DNA of 64,000 bases from Methanothermococcus thermolithotrophicus DSM 2095 (GTDB lineage: Archaea > AGJL01 > Methanococci > Methanococcales > Methanococcaceae). The notes beneath the pieces are model-generated. The model was given only the letters and a program-made list of their open reading frames with translations. It was not told the origin of the DNA and did not search any database. The DNA is taken from the NCBI RefSeq assembly GCF_946463545.1, contig NZ_OX296583.1:1029035-1093034 (forward strand), given 5' to 3'. Each line of letters begins with the position of its first letter. The first letter of the stretch is position 1. A program made the position numbers and the translations under genes. Shown piece by piece: positions 46,420 to 54,153 of this stretch.

Positions 46420-47055
46420 ATGAATAAAAAGAAAAAACTGATTTTATTTGATTTAGATAGTACACTTGTTGACTGTGAAGTGATAGATGAAATAGCCAAA
46501 ATAGCAGGTGTTGAAGACGAAGTTAAAAAAATAACCAAAGAAGCTATGGAAGGGAAATTAAACTTTGGAGAATCATTAAGAAAGAGAGTGAGCCTATTAA
46601 GTGGACTTCCTACTGAGAAAATAGATGATTTAGTTTCAAATTTAAAATTAATGGAAGGAGCAGAAGATACTATAAAAGAATTAAAAAATAGGGGCTACAT
46701 CGTTGGAGTCGTTAGCGGTGGTTTTACCGTTGCTGCGGAAAGAATTAAAGAAAAACTTGGTTTGGATTATGCCATCGCAAATGAACTTTTAACAAATAAC
46801 GGTAAATTAACCGGGGAAGTTAGAGGTCCAGTTATGGACGAATCTGCTAAAGGGAATATTTTAGAAGAATTGGCAAAAAAAGAAGGTATAGATCTTAAAG
46901 ACACTGTAGTTGTTGGAGATGGGGCAAACGACATAAGTATGTTCAAGAAAGCAGGTTTAAAAATAGCCTTTTGTGCAAAAGAAATATTGAGGCAGAACGC
47001 TGATTTTTGCGTAGATAAAAAAGACCTAAGGGAAATTTTAAAATTTGCGCAATAA
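46420..47055 (+). CDS. serB: Phosphoserine phosphatase
   Basis: The 211-residue HAD-family enzyme has DLDSTLVD (11-18) with the nucleophilic and acid/base aspartates, VVSGGFTVAAERI and VGDGANDISMFKKAGLKIAF with the metal-binding aspartates. The SerB-type cap domain lies between about 20 and 80. It hydrolyses phosphoserine to serine. The start follows GGTGAATTTA; three extra residues upstream lie in that site. Serine links to cysteine synthesis, but serB has its own terminator before the sulfate cluster. Confidence 0.94.
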   Translation: MNKKKKLILFDLDSTLVDCEVIDEIAKIAGVEDEVKKITKEAMEGKLNFGESLRKRVSLLSGLPTEKIDDLVSNLKLMEGAEDTIKELKNRGYIVGVVSGGFTVAAERIKEKLGLDYAIANELLTNNGKLTGEVRGPVMDESAKGNILEELAKKEGIDLKDTVVVGDGANDISMFKKAGLKIAFCAKEILRQNADFCVDKKDLREILKFAQ

Positions 47056-47082
47056 TTTTTATTTTTTTATTTTTTTTATTAT
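47056..47082 (+). terminator. T-rich terminator after serB
   Basis: The stop codon is followed by TTTTTATTTTTTTATTTTTTTT, a strong oligo-T stretch expected to end transcription before the sulfate cluster. Confidence 0.55.
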
Positions 47083-47206
47083 GTATGAGCTCTAACATTT
47101 TTTAAATTAACTTTTTAATAATGGAATATTTAACTACACAGTATAGTTAATGAAATCTATTTACTATTTTTTACAATGATTAATCACTAATAGAAAACTA
47201 TATATA

Positions 47207-47217
47207 TTAGTATTGAT
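47207..47217 (+). promoter_or_regulatory. Probable promoter of the sulfate-assimilation cluster
   Basis: AACTATATATA lies about 300 bp upstream of sat. An initiation site near 47240 would place the 40-residue cysteine-rich reading frame and a pair of 14-bp direct repeats in a leader of about 265 nt. The rest of 47083-47288 holds nothing else I can identify. Confidence 0.4.
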
Positions 47218-47288
47218 AATGTAACCAAACACGGTTAAATCCGTTAAAAAGTTAATATAATTCAATAAACTATATGGGGTTGATAGTC

Positions 47289-47411
47289 ATGTGTCATATG
47301 GAATTGTATATTTGTGGTTGTTGTAGGATGAAGGAGTACTTTCTGAAAAAAAAGAATAGGGCAATTAAGTGCTTTATTAATGGGAAATTAAGTGCTTTAA
47401 GTTATGGATAA
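47289..47411 (+). CDS. Possible cysteine-rich leader peptide upstream of sat
   Basis: An ATG at 47289 opens a 40-residue frame starting MCHMELYICGCCRMKEYFLK, with five cysteines... four in the first twelve residues and one later. GGGGTTGAT upstream is a fair binding site. The DNA also contains the direct repeat AATTAAGTGCTTTA at 47363-47376 and 47386-47399. The position in the sat leader suggests a cysteine- or sulfur-responsive element, but it could be a small structural protein or chance. No homolog is recalled. Confidence 0.4.
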   Translation: MCHMELYICGCCRMKEYFLKKKNRAIKCFINGKLSALSYG

Positions 47412-47506
47412 CGCTTGGATTAAGTCATGGAAAATACAATAGGTAAATACAATAAGTATGTATGAATATTAGAGTATGTAAGAATAAATATTTAGGGTGA
47501 TTACTA

Positions 47507-48655
47507 ATGGTTTCAAAACCTCATGGTGGAAAGTTAGTCAATAGGGTAGCTACAGAAAAAACAAAAGAGAAGATTTTGGAAGAACAGAATGAATTTTCAA
47601 AAGTTCAAATTAGAGAAGGGACTGCAATAGATTTGGAGAATATAGCACATGGAGTTTATTCACCACTAACAGGTTTCTTAAGAAAGGATGAATTCCAGTC
47701 AGTACTGGACAATATGAGACTACCTAATGAGTTACCTTGGAGTATTCCAATAGTTTTGGATGTAACTGAAAAAGAAAAGAACTTTGGAGAAGGGGATGTC
47801 ATTTTACTCTATTACAATGATACCCCAATAGCAAAGATGCAGGTTGATGAGATTTACACGTACGATAAAAAAGAATTTGCAAAAAAAGTTTTCAAAACAG
47901 ATGAAGAAGCCCATCCTGGTGTAGCTAAAACTTATGCATTAGGAGAATATTTGGTTGGCGGTGAAATTGAGCTTTTAAATGAGGTACCCAATCCGTTTAA
48001 AAGCCACACGTTAAGACCTGTCGAAACAAGGGCGTTATTTAAAGAGAAAGGTTGGGAAACTATTGTAGCATTCCAAACAAGAAACGTTCCTCATTTAGGA
48101 CACGAGTATCTACAAAAGTTGGCACTAACCTTTGTTGACGGAGTTTTTGTAAACCCTGTTATTGGAAAGAAAAAGAAAGGGGATTACAAAGACGAGGTAA
48201 TTTTAAAAGCCTATGAAACCCTGTTCGAGCACTACTATCCAAAAGATACAGACATTCTGGCAACAGTAAGATATGAGATGCGTTATGCTGGACCAAGGGA
48301 AGCAATACATCATGCAATAATGAGGAAAAACTTTGGATGTACTCATTTCATTGTTGGAAGGGATCATGCTGGAGTTGGGGATTACTACGGACCATATGAA
48401 GCTCAAGAAATATTCCAAAACTTCCCAGACTTAGAAATTTCTCCAATATTCTTCAGGGAGTTCTATTACTGTAAAAAATGTAATGCAATAGTTCATGATA
48501 GAATCTGCCCACACACGTCAGAATACAGGGAACACTTTAGCGGAACAAAAATTAGAAACATGATTGTTAATGGAGAACTACCTCCTGAGTACTTCATGAG
48601 AAAAGAAGTCTATGAAACAATAAGAAGCTTTGAAAACCCATTTGTGGATGAGTAA
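47507..48655 (+). CDS. sat: ATP sulfurylase
   Basis: The 382-residue homo-oligomeric type sulfurylase has QTRNVPHLGHE (190-200), GRDHAGVGDYYG (284-295) and a zinc site C322, C325, C334 and H336 (CKKCNAIVHDRICPH). It forms APS and pyrophosphate from ATP and sulfate. There is no fused APS-kinase domain. The start at MVSKPHGGKL follows GGGTGATTACTA. It is the first structural gene of the cluster and its stop lies 1 bp before the PAP phosphatase start, so the two are coupled. Context shows an assimilatory role. Confidence 0.95.
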   Translation: MVSKPHGGKLVNRVATEKTKEKILEEQNEFSKVQIREGTAIDLENIAHGVYSPLTGFLRKDEFQSVLDNMRLPNELPWSIPIVLDVTEKEKNFGEGDVILLYYNDTPIAKMQVDEIYTYDKKEFAKKVFKTDEEAHPGVAKTYALGEYLVGGEIELLNEVPNPFKSHTLRPVETRALFKEKGWETIVAFQTRNVPHLGHEYLQKLALTFVDGVFVNPVIGKKKKGDYKDEVILKAYETLFEHYYPKDTDILATVRYEMRYAGPREAIHHAIMRKNFGCTHFIVGRDHAGVGDYYGPYEAQEIFQNFPDLEISPIFFREFYYCKKCNAIVHDRICPHTSEYREHFSGTKIRNMIVNGELPPEYFMRKEVYETIRSFENPFVDE

Positions 48656-48656
48656 T

Positions 48657-49604
48657 ATGTTAGTGATACACCATTGGGATACGGACGGAATAACCTCAGC
48701 GGCTTTAACTATTAAGGCCTTAGGGCTAGATGATTTCATCAATATTGTGCCCCCTATCGGGGAATTTAGATTTGATGGAAGGGTAAAAAAACACATCGAA
48801 GAAGCAGAAAAGGTTTATATTTTAGACTTGAATCTCCCGCAAGAAGTGGAGGATGTAGAAAAAGATACTGTATTCATCGACCACCATCTGCAAAAAAAGA
48901 TTAAAAATCCAAAAGTTAGGCAAGTAAATCCAATCTTAGAAAGGATGAACGGGAAGGAGTTCCCTTCAGCATCATTTGTGGTTTCTAACCACTTTTCACT
49001 GTGGAACTCCTGGAGCTCCCTTGGAGCAGTTGGGGATATTGGAAACAAAGCCTTTGAAATCCCCAAAACTTTAGAACTTTTAAAAACCGAAGGTTTAACA
49101 AAAAACGAAGCACTAAAACTTGTTCAGTTGATAGATTCAAATTATATAACAATGGACAGAAGTGCTGCGGAAAAAGCCGTTGAATTGGTTTTAAATCGAC
49201 CACTTAAAGAACTTTTGGAGTATGAACCCTGGATTAAAAATCTCGAAGAGATAGAAAGAACCATCAAAGATGTCTTGTCAGGAATTGAGGTTAAAAATGA
49301 CATTGCATTTATCGAATACTCAAGTCCTTTCAATATAATCTCAAAAATTGCAAGAAAAGCAGTTTGGGAGATGGGATATAACGGAGCAGTAGTTTTAAAC
49401 AGGTCATTTCATGAAAAAGCCCAATTATACTTTAGGATTTCTCCAGATTTAAAAGAAAAAATAGATATGGAAGGAATAATTCAAATACTGAAAAATAGGG
49501 GATTCAATGCAGGTGGCAAAAGCGAAGTTTTAGGCATAATTTTTGAAAAAAATAGGATAGATGAAGTCTTAGGAATTATCAATGGATACTTAGCCAGTTT
49601 ATAA
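48657..49604 (+). CDS. DHH-family phosphatase, probable PAP phosphatase
   Basis: The 315-residue protein has the DHH superfamily motifs HHWDTDGITSAA (5-16), ILDLNLP and FIDHHLQKK (about 72-80), and a C-terminal DHHA1-like part with NRGFNAGGKSEVLG. Most DHH proteins are nucleases or small-nucleotide phosphatases. Here the gene is locked between sat and APS kinase, which fits removal of 3'-phosphoadenosine 5'-phosphate, the inhibitory by-product of PAPS reduction. I recall such a DHH PAP phosphatase being described in M. thermolithotrophicus. Alternative starts at 48648 and 48630 overlap sat; I chose 48657. Confidence 0.85.
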   Translation: MLVIHHWDTDGITSAALTIKALGLDDFINIVPPIGEFRFDGRVKKHIEEAEKVYILDLNLPQEVEDVEKDTVFIDHHLQKKIKNPKVRQVNPILERMNGKEFPSASFVVSNHFSLWNSWSSLGAVGDIGNKAFEIPKTLELLKTEGLTKNEALKLVQLIDSNYITMDRSAAEKAVELVLNRPLKELLEYEPWIKNLEEIERTIKDVLSGIEVKNDIAFIEYSSPFNIISKIARKAVWEMGYNGAVVLNRSFHEKAQLYFRISPDLKEKIDMEGIIQILKNRGFNAGGKSEVLGIIFEKNRIDEVLGIINGYLASL

Positions 49605-49784
49605 AATAACTGAATGCACAGCGAATAAAACCAATAATAACGTAAGTAGGCCCAGGCTATATTCTTAGATTGAAATATAATAATAAATATTATATACTCA
49701 ACCTGGATCGATAGGCCGTATAAAGACAATATATGTAGCATATACATGACAATATTCAATAAAAAAACAATTGGAGGGTATATC

Positions 49785-50354
49785 ATGAGTGAAGAATTAA
49801 ATAACGGTGAAAATTCACTTTTAAAAAATCTTGAGGATGGATTTACAATTTGGCTTACTGGCCCAAGTGGGGCAGGAAAATCAACTTTGGCTTATGCTTT
49901 AGAGAAAAAATTATTGGAAAAGGGATTTAGGGTTGAGATCTTAGATGGAGATGTAATAAGGAATACACTATATCCAAACATTGGATTTAGCAAGGAAGCT
50001 AGGGAAATGCATAACAGGGTGGTCATTCACCTGGCAAAACTACTTTCAAAAAATGGTGTAATAACAATAGTTTCCCTTATCTCACCATATCGGGCAGTTA
50101 GAGAATATGCAAGAAAAGAAATTCAAAACTTTATGGAAGTTTATATCCACAGCCCCCTTGAGGTCAGAATCCAGCGAGATCCAAAGGGACTCTATGCTAA
50201 GGCATTAAAAGGAGAAATTAAAGGACTAACTGGATATGACGGGGTTTATGAAGAACCTGAAAATCCAGAGCTTAAAATTGAGAGCCATAAAATGAGCATT
50301 GAAGAGGAAGTAGACACTGTGATACGAACTGCACAGAAACTCGGCTATCTTTAA
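49785..50354 (+). CDS. cysC: Adenylylsulfate (APS) kinase
   Basis: The 189-residue kinase has Walker A GPSGAGKST (26-34), DGDVIRNTLYPNIGFSKEAR and SLISPYRAVREYARKEI, with RDPKGLYAKALKGEIKGLTG for APS binding. It phosphorylates APS to PAPS. The start follows TTGGAGGGTATATC; 13 residues upstream lack support. A 180-bp gap with its own TATA-like ATATTATATACTC (49690-49702) separates it from the phosphatase gene, so it may start a second transcript. The transporter gene follows with 10 bp spacing. Confidence 0.95.
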   Translation: MSEELNNGENSLLKNLEDGFTIWLTGPSGAGKSTLAYALEKKLLEKGFRVEILDGDVIRNTLYPNIGFSKEAREMHNRVVIHLAKLLSKNGVITIVSLISPYRAVREYARKEIQNFMEVYIHSPLEVRIQRDPKGLYAKALKGEIKGLTGYDGVYEEPENPELKIESHKMSIEEEVDTVIRTAQKLGYL

Positions 50355-50364
50355 GGTGGGCCTT

Positions 50365-51117
50365 ATGCTACTCTTCACATTTCTTGGTTTTGTGGTGGGT
50401 GTACTTGTTGGGCTAACTGGAGTGGGAGGAGGGGCATTAATGACCCCTTCTTTGATATTTTTAGGCGTTGAACCACTAACGGCAGTAGGCACTGATTTAG
50501 TATATGCATCTGTCACAAAAATATTTGGAACGATCTTCCATAGAAAAAAAGGAAATATTGAGCTAGATACTTCTTTAAAATTATTTGCGGGTAGTTTTCC
50601 AGCTATAATAATAGGCTCTCAAATTTTAAGATATGTCAATAGGGACCTTATAAACCATCATTTAACTGTGTTTCTTGGTATAATCCTAATAATAACTTCC
50701 ATATTGAGTTTAAGAAAAGGTAGATTTGAAGGACGTAAGAGTCTTAAATTCTTGACTTTGATACTACTTGGATTTTTCGTGGGATTGGTAGTTCAATTCA
50801 CTTCGGTAGGTGCCGGCGTTTTAGTGGGATTTATACTTGCTAACTTTACCACATTAAATCCCCGTTATGTTGTGGGTACTACAGTCTTTTATGGATTAAT
50901 GCTCTCCTTAGTTAGTGCTGCAAGCCACATTAGCCTAGGTAATGTTAACTATTATTTATCACTGTGGCTAGTTCTTGGAACCATTCCTGGTGTTTATTTC
51001 GGCACCCACTTAAATTCAATTATCAAAAAAGATAAGCTTAGAAGGGTTATCAATATGCTAATCTTATTTACGGGAATGGTAACCATAGCAAGTGTGTTTA
51101 ATGGGTTTAAACCCTGA
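50365..51117 (+). CDS. TSUP/TauE-SafE family permease, candidate sulfate or sulfite transporter
   Basis: The 250-residue protein has about eight hydrophobic segments and the duplicated TSUP motifs LVGLTGVGGGALMTPSLIF and FTSVGAGVLVGFIL. Members move anions such as sulfite, sulfoacetate or taurine. Its place right after APS kinase (GGTGGG binding site) and before the PAPS reductase suggests sulfate or related oxyanion movement, either import or sulfite relief. The direction and substrate cannot be read from sequence. Confidence 0.85.
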   Translation: MLLFTFLGFVVGVLVGLTGVGGGALMTPSLIFLGVEPLTAVGTDLVYASVTKIFGTIFHRKKGNIELDTSLKLFAGSFPAIIIGSQILRYVNRDLINHHLTVFLGIILIITSILSLRKGRFEGRKSLKFLTLILLGFFVGLVVQFTSVGAGVLVGFILANFTTLNPRYVVGTTVFYGLMLSLVSAASHISLGNVNYYLSLWLVLGTIPGVYFGTHLNSIIKKDKLRRVINMLILFTGMVTIASVFNGFKP

Positions 51118-51306
51118 TACATATTTCTCTTTTTAATATCTTTTTAATTACCAAATAAATTCAAAAACTGACATTGAAATAGCAAATATAAAAATAGTGG
51201 TATTACTGGCAGGAATTTGTCCATTTAATCAAATCTAGTTTATTTACAATTCTTACATACATTGCAACCTTACCTTCATTTAAACTTTGCACTGGAGGTT
51301 AAAATA

Positions 51307-51318
51307 ATGGCATTATGA
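51307..51318 (+). other. Four-codon mini reading frame with strong Shine-Dalgarno
   Basis: ATG-GCA-TTA-TGA is preceded at ideal distance by GGAGGT (51294-51299), 36 bp upstream of and in frame with the PAPS reductase alpha start. It could tune translation of the reductase. Reading the TGA as selenocysteine would extend the reductase N-terminus, but no other sign supports that. Confidence 0.3.
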
Positions 51319-51342
51319 CGTATTAAAACAGGTGATAGAAAA

Positions 51343-53031
51343 ATGGATGTTAAAAAAATATTTACTGACATCTTAATAATCGGCGGTGGAGCTGCAGGAT
51401 GTCAGGCCGCAATAAGGGCAAAGGAGATAGATAAAAATTTAGATGTCCTAATAGTAGAAAAAGCCAATATAATTAGAAGTGGCTGCTTAGCTGCTGGAGT
51501 TAATGCCATAAATGCTTATTTAAATGAGGGAGAAACTCCAGAAAGTTATGTAGAATATGTAAAAAAGGAATCTTCTGGTCTTATAAGGGAGGATTTAACA
51601 TACACAATAGGAAAAAGATTAAACAAAATGGCAAAAAAACTAGAAGAGTATGGGTTGCCCATTCAAAAAGATGAAAACGGTCGATACGTGGCCAGAGGAA
51701 AGCGAAGTATAAAAATTAATGGAGAAAGTATAAAGCCAATTTTAGCAGAGGCTACTTTAAAAGCAGGTGTTAAGGTTTTAAACAATACAATAGCTACGAA
51801 TTATATTTTAAAAGATGAAACAGTTTGCGGAGCTTATGCTTTTTCTATAAAAGAGAATAAATTTTACGTAATAATGGCAAAAGCAGTAATATGTACAACA
51901 GGTGGGGCTTCAGGCATATACAAACCAAACAACCCTGGTGCGGCAAGACATAAAATGTGGTATTCTCCGTTTAATACTGGCGCAGGATTTGCAATGGGGC
52001 TTAGGGCCGGGGCAGAAATGACAACGTTTGAAATGAGATTTATAGCTCTAAGGGTAAAGGACGTAATATCTCCAACAGGAACTATTGCACAGGGAGTTAA
52101 AGTATCACAGATAAATGCACTTGGAGAAAAATACATGGAGAAATATGAAAATAACACTACACCAATGAGATTGTATGCGACTTTGATTGAAAATCTTGAA
52201 GGAAGGGGGCCTTGCTATCTTGATACAAGGGGAATAAGCGATGAAGATGTTCAAAAGTTAAAAGAAGCCTATTTAAGTATGTCACCAGGGATTATTTTAA
52301 AATGGAAAGATGAAAAAATAAATCCTAAAAACACGCCTATTGAGATATGCGGATCTGAACCCTATATCGTGGGAGGTCATGGACAGGCAGGATATTGGGT
52401 AGATATCAATAGAAAAACAACCTTGGAAGGATTATATGCAGCAGGGGATGTAGTCGGAGGTTCGCCTAAAAAATATGTTACAGGATGTATGGCCGAAGGC
52501 GAAATAGCAGTAGAAGCAGCAATAGAATATATAAAAAGCATGGAAAATGACATAGAAATAGACGAGCAAGAAATAGCAAAAGAAATAGATAGGGTATTCT
52601 ACCCATTAAACAATAAAAAAGGAGAATTCTCTCCTGATGAAATAGAAGAAAGAATGCAAAAAGTAATGGACGAATATGCTGGTGGGATATCTTCCTATTA
52701 TCGGGTAAATGAATCAAAACTTTTAATTGCAAGAGAACTGCTAAAAGCCATTGAAGAAGACCTTAGTAAAATAAAAGTTAGAAACAGGTATGAATTGATG
52801 AAATATCACGAAGTGGTAGATAGAATATTGGTTGCTAGGGCGGTAGTGGAACATTTGTTATATCGTAAAGAAACACGGTGGAAATGTTATCAGGAAAGGG
52901 TTGATTATCCTGAAATAGACGATAATTGGTTTAAGTTTATAAATTCCAAATATAATAGTCAAACGAATGACATAGAGATTATAGAACGGGAATATGAGAA
53001 ATTTAATCCGGTGATCAATAATGACCATTAG
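51343..53031 (+). CDS. PAPS reductase alpha subunit, AprA-like flavoprotein
   Basis: The 562-residue protein starts with a Rossmann FAD motif IIGGGAAGCQAA (12-23) and follows the fumarate reductase/AprA fold (RSGCLAAGVNAIN, TTGGASGIYKPNNPGAARHKMWYSPFNTGAG, GLYAAGDVVGGSP) with the AprA-type C-terminal helical region (VEHLLYRKETRWKCYQERVDYP). AprA family members reduce APS; the adjacent APS kinase and PAP phosphatase imply that this one uses PAPS. I recall exactly this enzyme being characterised in M. thermolithotrophicus. The start follows GGTGATAGAAAA. It overlaps the beta gene by 11 bp. Confidence 0.88.
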   Translation: MDVKKIFTDILIIGGGAAGCQAAIRAKEIDKNLDVLIVEKANIIRSGCLAAGVNAINAYLNEGETPESYVEYVKKESSGLIREDLTYTIGKRLNKMAKKLEEYGLPIQKDENGRYVARGKRSIKINGESIKPILAEATLKAGVKVLNNTIATNYILKDETVCGAYAFSIKENKFYVIMAKAVICTTGGASGIYKPNNPGAARHKMWYSPFNTGAGFAMGLRAGAEMTTFEMRFIALRVKDVISPTGTIAQGVKVSQINALGEKYMEKYENNTTPMRLYATLIENLEGRGPCYLDTRGISDEDVQKLKEAYLSMSPGIILKWKDEKINPKNTPIEICGSEPYIVGGHGQAGYWVDINRKTTLEGLYAAGDVVGGSPKKYVTGCMAEGEIAVEAAIEYIKSMENDIEIDEQEIAKEIDRVFYPLNNKKGEFSPDEIEERMQKVMDEYAGGISSYYRVNESKLLIARELLKAIEEDLSKIKVRNRYELMKYHEVVDRILVARAVVEHLLYRKETRWKCYQERVDYPEIDDNWFKFINSKYNSQTNDIEIIEREYEKFNPVINNDH

Positions 53032-53335
53032 GATAATAGAAGAGATATGCATAGGTTGTGGATTATGTACAAAAGTATGTCCAGGTAATTTACTGTACCA
53101 GAGGGAAGATGGAAAATCGGAAATTATGGACAAGAGAGATTGCTGGGATTGCGCAGCGTGTGTTAAGGAGTGTCCAGTAAATGCTATAGAAATGTATCTT
53201 CAACCTGAAATAGGTGGTAGAGGTTCAACATTAAAAGCTAAAAAAACAGATGATAGTATAGTATGGATAATAACAGATAATAATGGCGAAGAGGAGGTTA
53301 TAGAAGTAAAGAATAAAAAAACATTTGATATGTAG
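53021..53335 (+). CDS. PAPS reductase beta subunit, 2x[4Fe-4S] ferredoxin
   Basis: The 104-residue protein has two cluster motifs: C10, C13, C16, C20 (CIGCGLCTKVCP) and C41, C44, C47, C51 (CWDCAACVKECP), followed by a short tail with EMYLQPEIGGRGSTLKA, as in AprB. It passes electrons to the flavin of the alpha subunit. Canonical AprB proteins of sulfate reducers are about 150 residues with a long C-terminal arm wrapping AprA; that arm is shortened here. The overlap with the alpha gene indicates translational coupling. Confidence 0.92.
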   Translation: MTIRIIEEICIGCGLCTKVCPGNLLYQREDGKSEIMDKRDCWDCAACVKECPVNAIEMYLQPEIGGRGSTLKAKKTDDSIVWIITDNNGEEEVIEVKNKKTFDM

Positions 53336-53523
53336 TTATGAATACTGAACAGAGTGGAAGACTAAACTGTATATTAATTAGTATACGTGAATAAATCATA
53401 TATACTTATATCACTATATTACAACTACTCATAGTAAACTGTAAGATGGATCAAAAACTTTATACAATCTAAGAATCAAAAGGTAAAACCAAAAAGTTTA
53501 AGAACAAAATCAAACGTGGTACA

Positions 53524-54039
53524 GTGGTTGAAAAGAGATTAAAGCCTTATGTGGTAATAAAGGAACTTTCTAGGAAACATGGTTTAAAAAACGAAGAAAA
53601 AATATTGCTGGGGACAGATGGAAGTATAACCAATCTTTTAGAAATACTGTTCGAATGTGAAGTTGTTGTAAAAACCATATATCAAGAAATCATGGATGAC
53701 ATAAATCACAGAACTGTAGTACTTGAAGTTGAAGGAATTCCATTGATCTATGCAGTATCAAAAATCCCCCTTAAGAATATTGAGGAAGATCATATAAGGG
53801 AGGGTATTAAACGAGATTTACTATCTGCAGATATCCCCATAGGCAAAATCTTAAAAATTCACAATTTAGAGACTAGAAGAGAAATAGTAAATATCGATGT
53901 TAAAGAAATAACTGAAGAAGTTCAAGTTCTTCTTAAAACCAATAAAAAAATACTGCCTCAGAGAACCTACAATATAATCCATAAAAACAAAGTCTTAATG
54001 GAGATAACTGAGGTGTTTAATGTAAGAGATTATATATAA
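53524..54039 (+). CDS. Chorismate-lyase-like protein (DUF98 family)
   Basis: The 171-residue protein starts at a GTG with GTGGTACA upstream. The pattern GTDGSITNLLEILFECEVVV, HRTVVLEVEGIPLIYAVSKIPL and LPQRTYNIIHKNKVLMEITEVF matches the UbiC/DUF98 chorismate-lyase fold. In methanococci a protein of this family is thought to produce 4-hydroxybenzoate from chorismate for methanopterin synthesis; I place it there by resemblance. It begins its own unit about 190 bp after the sulfate cluster. Confidence 0.75.
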   Translation: MVEKRLKPYVVIKELSRKHGLKNEEKILLGTDGSITNLLEILFECEVVVKTIYQEIMDDINHRTVVLEVEGIPLIYAVSKIPLKNIEEDHIREGIKRDLLSADIPIGKILKIHNLETRREIVNIDVKEITEEVQVLLKTNKKILPQRTYNIIHKNKVLMEITEVFNVRDYI

Positions 54040-54153
54040 TATTAATATAAGTACTCATTCCTAAAACGACTATAATCTCCTTTTGCAACATACCTTTTTT
54101 AAGGTCGGAGTAAATATACTTAATTATAAAACATCTACATGGAGGGGGGTCAG

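Noticed and set aside
47507-48655. Dissimilatory sulfate respiration
   Set aside because: An APS kinase and PAP phosphatase accompany the genes and no dsr, qmo or apr operon partners are seen, which fits assimilation.
51307-51342. Selenocysteine-containing N-terminal extension of the PAPS reductase
   Set aside because: It requires TGA readthrough. The normal start has its own GGTGAT site and gives the expected flavoprotein N-terminus.
54059-54080. Full MITE-like element ending at AAAACGACTATA downstream of the chorismate-lyase-like gene
   Set aside because: Only one end is visible; a 120-bp partner would lie inside the coding region.
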